Shown: one piece after another, positions 25,336 through 33,056 of the stretch
Layout of the letters: every line of letters starts with the position of its first letter
Numbering within the stretch: position 1 is the first letter of the stretch
Source of the DNA: Planctomycetota bacterium
GTDB lineage: Bacteria; Planctomycetota; UBA1135; GCA-002686595
Length of the DNA: 54,178 nt
Direction of reading: 5' to 3'
Assembly (NCBI GenBank): GCA_012960475.1
Contig: DUBE01000064.1
Location: 1-54,178, forward strand
The notes under the pieces: model-generated
Database searches by the model: none
What the model saw: only the letters and a program-made list of their open reading frames with translations
Told to the model about the DNA's origin: nothing
Position numbers and translations under genes: made by a program

Positions 25336-26372
25336 GAGAGCGACTTCCATACTTGTTCGATGCCTTGGGCCGTGCGCTCCCAGGTAAATGGAGCGGCTTG
25401 TGCGATGAGTTGCTCGCGTCGGCTTTCGCTCTGGTCCAGGGCATCTGCGATTCCGTCCGCAACCGAAGCAGGATCGGCGGGATCACAATGGAAACCAGGA
25501 GCTCCCGCGGTCTGTGCTTGCACGCTGCCAGCTGGCGTCAAGGTTGCCGTGCCCGAGGCGTGAGCCTCAAGCACCGGCAGAGCAAAGCCCTCCGAGTGGG
25601 AGAGCACTGGTACCAGGGCAGCGAGGCGCATCAGCCCCGGCAAGTGTGCGGCTTCAATGGTCCCCGGAGTGGAAATGAAACGGGCCAGACCCAGCTGCTG
25701 CGCCAATCCCAAATCCGTGCGCAGGTCATGGGTATCGGGCCCTGTGATGACTACTTGCACCGTGGGCCCTTTTCGTTCCACAAGAGCGGCGACCCCTCGC
25801 AGCAGGGAGGCGAGATTCTTCTTGGCGCGCACGGCGCCCAGGCAAAGCAAGAGCGGTCGCTCGGGCAGGGTGTAGGTTCCCAGCAAGACCTCGTCTATGA
25901 CATTGTCGGGTGGTTGGGCGCAGAAGGCGTCATCAACGCCCCAGGGGATCACATGCAACTTGCCATTGTCCTCGGCCAGGGGCAGCCCCAATTCGTCAGC
26001 GACTACGCTGGAGGCCGTGATCACCCTGTCTGCCCGGCGTGTTCCAAAGCTGGCCCAGAAACGGTGACTCCAATCGGCGTTCTCCTGGCAACCATGTCGC
26101 CAGGGCAACTCGTGAATGGTCTGCACCCGTTTGCCTGGTCCGCGCCAGGCGAAAGCCGAGGTGAAGCTGTGGATGCCAGCCAGATCCATTTCCTGGACCC
26201 GTTTTCCATGGCCCGCACGGAAGGCCCGGGGGGTCGTGCCCTGGGGGGGCAGGAGGCGTACTACTTCAAGCTCACCTCGGGACTCAAGAGCCGTCAGGGT
26301 TGATTCCACAGCCCGGGTGATTCCCGCCGAGTGGGGAGGCAGGGTCGGGCTGAGGTCGAATCCAACGCGCAT
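25332..26372 (-). CDS. GT4-type glycosyltransferase
   Basis: This 346-residue protein starts at ATG 26372, nine bases after a TATCCT box; a longer frame up to 26441 would cross the start of the divergent peptidase. It begins MRVGFDLSPTLPPHSAGITR, similar to the glycosyltransferase at 34520 (MRVGIDYRSAL). It has CLGAVRAKKNLASLLRGV and the donor-binding motif SHSEGFALPVLEAHASG. It forms a two-gene operon with the next glycosyltransferase. Confidence 0.85.
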   Translation of the reverse strand: MRVGFDLSPTLPPHSAGITRAVESTLTALESRGELEVVRLLPPQGTTPRAFRAGHGKRVQEMDLAGIHSFTSAFAWRGPGKRVQTIHELPWRHGCQENADWSHRFWASFGTRRADRVITASSVVADELGLPLAEDNGKLHVIPWGVDDAFCAQPPDNVIDEVLLGTYTLPERPLLLCLGAVRAKKNLASLLRGVAALVERKGPTVQVVITGPDTHDLRTDLGLAQQLGLARFISTPGTIEAAHLPGLMRLAALVPVLSHSEGFALPVLEAHASGTATLTPAGSVQAQTAGAPGFHCDPADPASVADGIADALDQSESRREQLIAQAAPFTWERTAQGIEQVWKSLS

Positions 26373-26381
26373 GGCGAGGGA

Positions 26382-26387
26382 AGGATA
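26382..26387 (-). promoter_or_regulatory. -10 box TATCCT for the glycosyltransferase pair
   Basis: On the minus strand TATCCT ends nine bases before ATG 26372. Confidence 0.4.
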
Positions 26388-26422
26388 CCTATCCGCAACA
26401 GGAGAGTGGGTGTTCTCCACGC

Positions 26423-26428
26423 TACTCT
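26423..26428 (+). promoter_or_regulatory. -10 box TACTCT before the M24 peptidase
   Basis: TACTCT ends seven bases before ATG 26436, so the mRNA would begin at the start codon. Confidence 0.4.
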
Positions 26429-26435
26429 TCAGCCC

Positions 26436-27944
26436 ATGCAACCAACCTCACAACGATGGATTGCCGCCCTCATGGCGGGTGCCTTGCTCCCCAATGTGCC
26501 AGCCCAGGATGCGCAGGTTCGCACGGGGGAGCCCCAGCAGGCCCCAGCCTCCAAAGTCTCGTCACAACAGGCCAGGGTCTTCACTCTGCCCTTCGGTGAC
26601 AACCTGGTCCGTCAAGCAGACGGCGCGGCTACTTGCGGCCTGGGGAGCGACTGGCATGCAGGCAGACGCCTGGAACTGGCCGGCCGCCTGGAGACTGGCA
26701 TTGTGGTTTTGCGAGGAATGCCCGAACCCAGAGCCAGCTTGGGTTTTCATCAGGACAAGAATTTTTGGTATCTGACCGGGGTCGAGAGTCCGAATGTTGC
26801 TTTCGTGATCGACTTGGACACGGGCCGTGAGGTGCTGTTCGTTTCCAAGCCCAGCGGCTTTGCAGAGAGCTGGAACGGGGAGATCTGGGATACGGACGAT
26901 GAGTGGGTCAAGGAACTGACCGGCATTGAAGAAGTGCGCGCAAGCGATCCCGGCAGAGGCGCCAATAAGGGTTTGCTCGAACTGATCGATGAGTTGGTGG
27001 AAGAAAACGCCGAGCGGCCGATCTGGACCCTGCAAACCGCTCATGTGGAACTGTCCGGAGCCTACGACAGCGCCTTGCCCTATGACCGTGCGCGCAAGCT
27101 GGACAGCCTGGATGGAAGGATCAGTCGTGAGATGGTCTTGGCTCGGCACCTTACCCAGCGATATGCAGAGCAGGGAATTGAAGTGCGCGACTTGACCCCG
27201 GCTCTTTGGGAGATGCGCGTGATCAAGACGGACAGAGAACTGGAAGCCATGCGCCGCGCGTCGCGTTCGGGAGCCCTGGCGATTCAAGAGGCGATTCGAT
27301 CCACGCGAGTCGGTCTTGGGGAATGGGACATCGACTCCTTGATTACCTGGCAACAACGAAGATTCGGTGCCACGGGTCCGGCGTATGCGGCCATTGTCGG
27401 ATCTGGCGTCAACAGCCTCGTCTTACACTACAATTTTTCTTCACGGCGTATGCTTGCGGGAGAAGTGCTGCTGGTGGACTTTGCTCCCGAGGTGGATCAC
27501 TATGTCAGTGATGTGACCCGCACCTGGCCAGTTGGCGGCGTGTTCACAGACGAGATGATTCCCATCTATGACGCTGTTCTTGCCGCTCAGGAGGCTGCTA
27601 TCGCCCAGGTAAAGGCTGGGGCGCGCATGCGCGATGTGTCTGGTGCGGCCACCAAGGTGCTGCGTGAGCGCGGGTACCAATGTCCCCATGGAATCTCTCA
27701 TTCGGTGGGCATGGCGGTGCATGATCCCGGGAGCCTTGGCAAGACACTCAAGGCGGGCATGGTGTTCACCATTGAACCAGGCGTGTATGATTCAGACACT
27801 GGCATCGGCGTTCGGATCGAGGATGTGATCCTGGTGACAGAAGATGGCTGTGAAGTCCTGTCGGCTGACTGCCCTAAGAGTCGCGAGGATATTGAGTCCC
27901 TGATGGCTGAAGACGGCATCCTCGACCTGATCGATGCGCGCTGA
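26436..27944 (+). CDS. Exported M24-family aminopeptidase P-like (Xaa-Pro) peptidase
   Basis: This 502-residue protein starts at ATG 26436, seven bases after a TACTCT box. A signal sequence (about 8-24, WIAALMAGALLPNVPA) precedes an AMP-N domain (about 70-210) and a pita-bread catalytic domain. The metal ligands are visible: Asp348 and Asp359 in VDFAPEVDHYVSD, the His of GISHSVGMAVHDP, the Glu of FTIEPGVY and the Glu of GVRIEDV. It would remove N-terminal residues before proline in the periplasm using two metal ions. A signal peptide is unusual for this mostly cytoplasmic family. Confidence 0.85.
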   Translation: MQPTSQRWIAALMAGALLPNVPAQDAQVRTGEPQQAPASKVSSQQARVFTLPFGDNLVRQADGAATCGLGSDWHAGRRLELAGRLETGIVVLRGMPEPRASLGFHQDKNFWYLTGVESPNVAFVIDLDTGREVLFVSKPSGFAESWNGEIWDTDDEWVKELTGIEEVRASDPGRGANKGLLELIDELVEENAERPIWTLQTAHVELSGAYDSALPYDRARKLDSLDGRISREMVLARHLTQRYAEQGIEVRDLTPALWEMRVIKTDRELEAMRRASRSGALAIQEAIRSTRVGLGEWDIDSLITWQQRRFGATGPAYAAIVGSGVNSLVLHYNFSSRRMLAGEVLLVDFAPEVDHYVSDVTRTWPVGGVFTDEMIPIYDAVLAAQEAAIAQVKAGARMRDVSGAATKVLRERGYQCPHGISHSVGMAVHDPGSLGKTLKAGMVFTIEPGVYDSDTGIGVRIEDVILVTEDGCEVLSADCPKSREDIESLMAEDGILDLIDAR

Positions 27945-27962
27945 CCAACCCAAGTGAACCCA

Positions 27963-28331
27963 ATGAACAAGTTCTTGATTCTTCTAGCTGTCGTGCTGCT
28001 GCCCGGTTGTTTCATTTCCCGCACTACAGTGGATCGGCCTTTGGATGAAGGTGTGGTCAGTCGTCTGGTTCCCGGTGAGACCACGGCCGCAGAGGTGGCC
28101 CAGTTGATGGGGGCTCCAGCTGAGGTCGTACAGCTCGGGCTGCGCACGGCTTGGCGATATGAGTACAAGGTCCAGAAACAAGCCGCTGCATTCCTGCTGC
28201 TGGTGGGGCTGCGCGGGGTTGACGCCCAGTCGGATCGAGTCTGGGTGTTCTTTGATGAACAAGGAGGTCTGACCCATGTGGGCACCTCGTTTGCTTCGGA
28301 TCAAGCCGAGTACGCGGTTCCGGGTTTTTGA
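27963..28331 (+). CDS. Small lipoprotein, BamE/SmpA-like
   Basis: This 122-residue protein starts at ATG 27963; an in-frame GTG at 27954 is also possible. Lipobox LLPGC puts the lipidated Cys at about residue 16. The segment LVPGETTAAEVAQLMGAPAEV followed by an aromatic WRYEY strand resembles the SmpA/OmlA (BamE) fold of outer-membrane assembly lipoproteins. It is 18 bases after the peptidase gene and 14 bases before a second lipoprotein of similar design. Confidence 0.65.
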   Translation: MNKFLILLAVVLLPGCFISRTTVDRPLDEGVVSRLVPGETTAAEVAQLMGAPAEVVQLGLRTAWRYEYKVQKQAAAFLLLVGLRGVDAQSDRVWVFFDEQGGLTHVGTSFASDQAEYAVPGF

Positions 28332-28345
28332 GGACCGGGTGCTGA

Positions 28346-28789
28346 ATGAGGTTTTCTGGCGCGGTTTGGGGATTGAAGGTGGCCGGCTGTGTGCTGGCTC
28401 TCGGCCTGTGCAGTTGTGTTAGCGGGACTTTGGCACAGGAACGTTGGCACGAGGTCATCTCCCCCGGAGCGCTTGACCAACTTGTTTCTGGCGATTCCAC
28501 ACTTGAGGACTGTCTTCGAGAACTGGGTGCACCCTTGCGGGTGGAGGAACTCGGCGAGCAGACGGTTCTGATTTGGGGTTGGCGTGATGTGCATGGCTTT
28601 CAGGTGTCGGTTTCTGTTCCCTTGGGGGACAATTCGGCAAATTTCTCCTGGACGGACGAGGTCCAGCACCTTCAAGGAGTAGTGGCGATTTTGGGCCCCG
28701 ATCAGGTCTTGCGCCTGCTGCGCAGGGGCCAGCTGGGAGAGATCCTGCCAGTCAAGCGCCGGGCGCCTCGTCTGATCGTGTCCGATTGA
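28346..28789 (+). CDS. Small lipoprotein, divergent relative of the preceding one
   Basis: This 147-residue protein has lipobox LCSC (Cys at about residue 24). The pattern LVSGDSTLEDCLRELGAPLRVEELGEQTVLIWGW parallels LVPGETTAAEVAQLMGAPAEVVQLGLRTAWRYEY of its neighbour, indicating a tandem duplication followed by divergence. The C-terminus is basic. Followed by a likely terminator. Confidence 0.65.
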   Translation: MRFSGAVWGLKVAGCVLALGLCSCVSGTLAQERWHEVISPGALDQLVSGDSTLEDCLRELGAPLRVEELGEQTVLIWGWRDVHGFQVSVSVPLGDNSANFSWTDEVQHLQGVVAILGPDQVLRLLRRGQLGEILPVKRRAPRLIVSD

Positions 28790-28884
28790 GGGCAGTTCCC
28801 GCCCGTATTGCCACGCCTGCGGTCCCTGCTTGCAAGTCGGGCGTCCGCTGGGGATGATGCGCAGGCCTGGGTTGGGCTTTCCTG

Positions 28885-28903
28885 GCCCCGCTCTTGCCGG
28901 GGC
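28885..28903 (+). terminator. Terminator after the lipoprotein pair
   Basis: A 6-bp GCCCCG/CGGGGC stem with a 7-base loop is followed by TTCCCTTTCCC. It lies about 95 bases after the stop codon. Confidence 0.45.
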
Positions 28904-28983
28904 TTCCCTTTCCCATTGAAGTGCCCCCGCCGCCCATCCGCCGAGTTCAGCCCGGTGGCCCTTGATCCCTCTTGATTCTCTCC

Positions 28984-30570
28984 ATGACAAACCAAATCCA
29001 CGCAAGTGATCTCTCCGAGCGCGAGAAGCGCCTTCTCTTCTGGGCCAGCTTCCTTTCCTTGACCGCAGCTGGAGTGGGCTTTGCGTTCCGAATGGCTAAA
29101 GGTGGCGAATATGGCGAAGCCTTGGGTTTGAGCAACCAGCAAGTGGGCGAAGTCTTTGGTGCTTCCTTGTGGCCGATTGCATTGACCATGATTGGATTCA
29201 GCTTGGTCGTGGACCGAACGGGGTACAAGGTGCCCATGATCGGCGCCTTTGTGCTGCAGGTAGTTTCCGCAGTAGGCATTTGTATGTCGGAGAGCTATCA
29301 GTCTCTTTACCTCTTTACAATCTGCGCAGGACTGGGACATGGAATCATTGAAGCGGTTATCAACCCCATCTGCGCTGCGGTCTACCCAAAGGAAAAGACC
29401 AAGTGGTTGACGATTTTGCACGCTGCTTGGCCTGCGGGCATGATGCTGGGGACACTTGCGATTATTTCCTCTGACAGTCTCTTTGATGGGGGTGTGGGCT
29501 GGCAGATGCACTCTCTTTGGATGGTCATCCCTGCGGTGGCTTACTTGTTCATGTACATGCCATGCAAGTTCCCCGTTGACGAGCGGGTTCTGGCCGGGGT
29601 GCCCTACAGGGAAATGTTGCAGCAGGTGGGCGCCTTGACCGCTGCCTTGGCCGCTTTCCTGATGACCTATGAGATTGGCAATCAGATCTTCCAGTTGACC
29701 GATTGGTTTGAGAAGCCGGACGACTGGTTCCGGATCAGCCTGGGGGCGGGAATCGCCTTAGGCTTAGGGTTTGGCCTCCTGGTGGGCAGTTTGGGTCGGC
29801 CTTTGTTCTTCCTCATGTGCCTGCTCATGATCCCTGTGGCCACGGCGGAGCTGGGGACGGACGCTTGGATTAGGAACCTGATGGCGCCGGTTCTGACCGG
29901 TTACGAGATCAACCCCGCCATGGCTTTGGTGTTCTCAGCCGCGATCATGTTGACCCTGCGTGTCTTTGCCGGTGGCGTACTCAAGTTCTTTAGTCCTCCG
30001 GGCCTGTTGTGTGTGAGCGGAGTGTTGTCTGCAGTCGGCCTCTACTGGCTTGCAGGTGCGACAGGCGCCGCCGTCTTTGTGGCTTTTGTGCTCTATGCGA
30101 TGGGGCAGACATACTACTGGCCTTGTATCCTGGGGTTCACTTCAGAACGCTATCCCAGAGGCGGCGCCTTGACTCTAAATACGGTTTCTGCCATCGGCCT
30201 GTTGTCGTTTGGAGTGATTGGTGCACCGATTCTAGGAGCGTTCTTTGATGAGTCGATTCATGAGTCTGTCGTTGCGGACGCTCCGGAACTGGCGGAGAGT
30301 GCCACCACTGATGGCGACTTCATGTGGATGACCCATAAGAAGATTGATGCAGCCATGGCGGGCGAGTTTGCAGCAAGCCTGAGCGAGGCTGAACAGGCTT
30401 CCCTAGCCGAGGTCTATTCCGACTCGGGGAGCGCACAACTAGAGGCGGGCCGCGGCGCCCTGAAGTTCGCAGCTCGCTTTCCCGCGTTGCTGTTTGTGGT
30501 CTTCGGTCTGATCGCTCTCTACTTCCGCTCCAAGGGCGGCTACAAGCCAATCATCTTGAACGAGGAGTAA
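28984..30570 (+). CDS. Major facilitator superfamily transporter
   Basis: This 528-residue protein starts at ATG 28984; a TTG at 28972 is less likely. About twelve transmembrane segments are visible, with the MFS loop 2-3-like motif DRTGYKVPM near residue 76 and an N-terminal GVGFAFRMAKGGEYGEALGLSNQQ region resembling sugar or nitrate MFS members. A cytoplasmic or periplasmic charged insertion (about 425-490, rich in Glu and Ala) precedes the last helix. The substrate is not predictable. It has its own terminator. Confidence 0.8.
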   Translation: MTNQIHASDLSEREKRLLFWASFLSLTAAGVGFAFRMAKGGEYGEALGLSNQQVGEVFGASLWPIALTMIGFSLVVDRTGYKVPMIGAFVLQVVSAVGICMSESYQSLYLFTICAGLGHGIIEAVINPICAAVYPKEKTKWLTILHAAWPAGMMLGTLAIISSDSLFDGGVGWQMHSLWMVIPAVAYLFMYMPCKFPVDERVLAGVPYREMLQQVGALTAALAAFLMTYEIGNQIFQLTDWFEKPDDWFRISLGAGIALGLGFGLLVGSLGRPLFFLMCLLMIPVATAELGTDAWIRNLMAPVLTGYEINPAMALVFSAAIMLTLRVFAGGVLKFFSPPGLLCVSGVLSAVGLYWLAGATGAAVFVAFVLYAMGQTYYWPCILGFTSERYPRGGALTLNTVSAIGLLSFGVIGAPILGAFFDESIHESVVADAPELAESATTDGDFMWMTHKKIDAAMAGEFAASLSEAEQASLAEVYSDSGSAQLEAGRGALKFAARFPALLFVVFGLIALYFRSKGGYKPIILNEE

Positions 30571-30872
30571 GGAGTCACAGGAACCTGTTGGGCCCGGGCG
30601 CGCGTTGTGGGCCTGGCAGGAACTCTTGTGTGGCTTGTGGTTGATGAAGTTGGTGGCTGCCGATCCGACTGCCATCCTTCTTTCTACGGGCTGATGATCA
30701 CGCGTCAGACGGCAGGTAAAAGAGCGCCGGCACCGTGAGTGATCACGGTGCCGGCTCCTCTCTCTTTCCTCGCGTGAAAGACTTCTGGGGATCGCTCTCT
30801 CTCGTTGAGCACTTGGTTTGGGCCGTGTGGCCCGTCCCGCCATCTGTCTTCTCGCCTCGGTTATGCCCTATG
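30571..30872 (+). other. Non-coding stretch after the MFS gene
   Basis: No gene is supported. Apart from the terminator at 30726-30755 I see nothing convincing before the promoter at 30873. Confidence 0.5.
30726..30755 (+). terminator. Terminator after the MFS transporter
   Basis: A perfect 13-bp stem GCCGGCACCGTGA/TCACGGTGCCGGC with a 4-base loop is followed by TCCTCTCTCTTTCC. It lies 155 bases after the stop codon. Confidence 0.6.
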
Positions 30873-30900
30873 TTGAGTAGGTGAAGACCAGATCGATAGT
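30873..30900 (+). promoter_or_regulatory. Promoter TTGAGT-16-GATAGT upstream of the OPT gene
   Basis: TTGAGT (30873-30878) and GATAGT (30895-30900) are 16 bases apart, matching the pair before the YyaL-like gene. The predicted start at about 30907 gives a leader of about 235 bases, unusually long for this window. Confidence 0.45.
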
Positions 30901-30947
30901 GGGGAATACCCGCGCACTTGACCCAAGTGTAGGGTCTTCAAGGACTT

Positions 30948-30981
30948 AGGGCCCAAGTAAAGATCCCGGCCCTGTCTTTTT
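30948..30981 (+). terminator. Terminator-like hairpin inside the OPT leader (possible attenuator)
   Basis: AGGGCC (30948-30953) pairs with GGCCCT (30968-30973), then a T-run at 30977-30981. The CAAGT in its loop could instead pair with ACTTG at 30916-30920, offering a competing fold. It lies 160 bases before the OPT ATG. Confidence 0.4.
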
Positions 30982-30982
30982 A

Positions 30983-31101
30983 AGAGGGGCAGAGAGACAG
31001 GGGTCCTCCACTGGGGTGTGCACTGGTTCGCAAGAACCCCGTGAGAGCACAGTCCTCAGGTGAGAAGCAGGCCCACAGGTCGCTAACCTTGGCCCTCCTC
31101 T
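30983..31101 (+). ncRNA. Candidate rod-shaped structured RNA in the OPT leader, class unknown
   Basis: Pairing by eye gives a closing helix (30983-30990 with 31092-31101, 2-base bulge), then GGGTCC with GGCCC (31001-31006/31070-31074, bulged T). Next come CTGGGG/CCTCAG (31011-31016/31054-31059), TGTGC/GCACA (31017-31021/31047-31051) and a GGTTC-GCAA-GAACC tip with a GNRA loop (31025-31038). There is a large central bubble. It is not tRNA, tmRNA, RNase P or SRP RNA by their conserved motifs. GC-rich DNA can fold like this by chance. Confidence 0.3.
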
Positions 31102-31140
31102 GATCTATCAAACCCCTCTCCGCTTCACAATTCCCAGTCC

Positions 31141-33039
31141 ATGTCCTCCCAACCGTCTCCCGCTTCCGTTCAGCGCGAACTGACCCCCCTCTCGATCTTC
31201 CTTGGGATTCTGCTCTCCCTCGTGATGGGCGCCGCCAACGTCTACGTGGGGCTCAAGGCGGGCATGACGGTATCGGCTTCGATCCCGGCCGCGGTGATGG
31301 CCATGCTCGTGTTGCGTGTGTTCTTGAAGCGCGGATCGATCCTGGAGGCGAACCAGGTACAGACCTGTGCTTCGGCGGGGGAGTCACTTGCAGCAGGCAT
31401 CATCTTCACCGTGCCGGCCCTGGTCTTGGCGGGGTATTGGACCGAGTTTGACTACTGGACCACCACTGGTATCGCCCTCTCCGGCGGATTGCTCGGTGTG
31501 CTGTTCATGATTCCCATGCGCAAGGTGTTTGTGGTGGACAATCCTGACCTGCCTTACCCCGAAGGGATCGCTTGCGCGGCGGTGTTGCAGGCGGGGGAAG
31601 AGACCGAGGACGGAGAGGGGACCCGGAGTGACAGCGCACGCGCCCTGGTGTTTGGCGGTCTTTTGGGTGCAGTGATCAAGTTCGGCGGAGGCTTCGTGGG
31701 TCTCTTTGCTGGCCACCTGGAAATCGCCCGGGCGTTTGGTTCGCGCATTTTTTATTACGGTGCGGATATTTCTCCCATGCTCGTAGCAGTGGGCCTGATC
31801 GTGCGCCTGAATGTGGCCCTGTTGATATTCATCGGGGGCGTCTTGTCCTGGGTGATTGCCCTGCCCATGCTCGATGCCACCAGCGTCCTGCTGGAACAGG
31901 GAGCCGTGGAGGGCGCATGGGAACTTTGGAGCACCAAGATTCGCTATGTGGGCGTGGGAGCCATGGTGCTTGGGGGCGTTGTCTCGATCTTGCAGGTGCG
32001 CAGCGGGTTGATCGAAGCGATTCGTATCTTGCGCGCCCGCATGAGCGGGACCCATGACGACACTTCCGAGGACCGGGACTTGCCCACGGGGTTGATGCTC
32101 TTGGTAGGCACTGTGAGCGTGGCGATCATCGCAGTCCTCTACTGGAACTTCACTGGCAGCGGCCCGATCACGGCCTTGACCCTGGTCTTGATGCTGGTGC
32201 TGTCCTTCTTCATGACCGCTGTGGCCAGCTACATCGTTGGCTTGGTGGGCAACTCGAACAGCCCCGTGTCTGGGATGACGATCACCGCGGTTCTGGCCAC
32301 AGGCGCGCTTTTGACCGTTATGGGCTACAACGAAGGACCCAAGGCCATGGCTGCGATCCTGGGTGTTGCGGCGGTCGTCTGCTGCGTTGCGTGCACCTCT
32401 GGTGATGTGTGCAACGACTTGAAGACCGGATCCCTCGTGGGTGCGACCCCACGCAAGCAGCAGATCATGCAGCTGATCGGTGTTACGGTGGCGGCCTTTG
32501 TGCTTGCACCGGTTTTGACACTCTTGCACAAGGGCACTGAGGGAGGCATCGGGGGAAAGAACCTGCCCGCGCCTCAAGCTCAGCTCTTTGAGTCGATTGC
32601 GAGCAGCTTCACCGGAGGTGCGCAGCTGCCCTGGGATATGGTTGCCCTGGGAGTGGGGCTGGGCATTGTCATCCTGATTCTCGACGCAATACTTGGGGCC
32701 AGAGAATCGCGCTTTCGATTGCACCTGATGCCTCTTGCGGTGGGGATGTACTTGCCATTCGGCTTGGCCACGCCAATTCTGCTGGGCGGTATTATCGCAC
32801 ACTTTGCAACCAAGGGCGCTCCTGATAGGGCCGCCGAAGAGCGTCGCATGCAGGGCGGCGTCCTGTTCGCTTCGGGAGTGATTGCGGGCGAGTCATTGAT
32901 GGCCGTAGGTTTGGCGTTCTTGGCGGTTTATGGAATCAAGGGGCCCGAAGACTGCAAGACAGCCATGACCCTGCTCGCTGCCTTGGTGGCACTCGTGGCG
33001 TTTTGGCGCATGACCATGAAAGTGGCTCGGTCAGAGTGA
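31141..33039 (+). CDS. OPT-family oligopeptide transporter
   Basis: This 632-residue polytopic protein has the OPT family hallmarks. An N-terminal ELTPLSIFLGILLSLVMGAANVYVGLKAGMT is followed by TVSASIPAAV, the NQVQTCASAGESLAAG motif and GNSNSPVSGMT. Later come the cytosolic segments CTSGDVCNDLKTGSLVGATPRKQQ. It is of the bacterial OPT subgroup (about 14-16 transmembrane segments) and likely imports oligopeptides or metal chelates driven by H+. The leader contains the attenuator-like hairpin and a folded region, suggesting regulation. The sulfatase gene starts 17 bases after it. Confidence 0.9.
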   Translation: MSSQPSPASVQRELTPLSIFLGILLSLVMGAANVYVGLKAGMTVSASIPAAVMAMLVLRVFLKRGSILEANQVQTCASAGESLAAGIIFTVPALVLAGYWTEFDYWTTTGIALSGGLLGVLFMIPMRKVFVVDNPDLPYPEGIACAAVLQAGEETEDGEGTRSDSARALVFGGLLGAVIKFGGGFVGLFAGHLEIARAFGSRIFYYGADISPMLVAVGLIVRLNVALLIFIGGVLSWVIALPMLDATSVLLEQGAVEGAWELWSTKIRYVGVGAMVLGGVVSILQVRSGLIEAIRILRARMSGTHDDTSEDRDLPTGLMLLVGTVSVAIIAVLYWNFTGSGPITALTLVLMLVLSFFMTAVASYIVGLVGNSNSPVSGMTITAVLATGALLTVMGYNEGPKAMAAILGVAAVVCCVACTSGDVCNDLKTGSLVGATPRKQQIMQLIGVTVAAFVLAPVLTLLHKGTEGGIGGKNLPAPQAQLFESIASSFTGGAQLPWDMVALGVGLGIVILILDAILGARESRFRLHLMPLAVGMYLPFGLATPILLGGIIAHFATKGAPDRAAEERRMQGGVLFASGVIAGESLMAVGLAFLAVYGIKGPEDCKTAMTLLAALVALVAFWRMTMKVARSE

Positions 33040-33056
33040 GGCCTCAAGTGCGAAGC

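Noticed and set aside
30983..31101. SRP RNA or tRNA-like element
   Set aside because: The GNRA-capped tip lacks the conserved SRP GGAA loop and symmetric internal loops; no T-loop or CCA for tRNA.
31384..32802. Long minus-strand open frame of 472 codons
   Set aside because: It is the antisense of the OPT transporter, with His/Gln-rich translation typical of a shadow frame.
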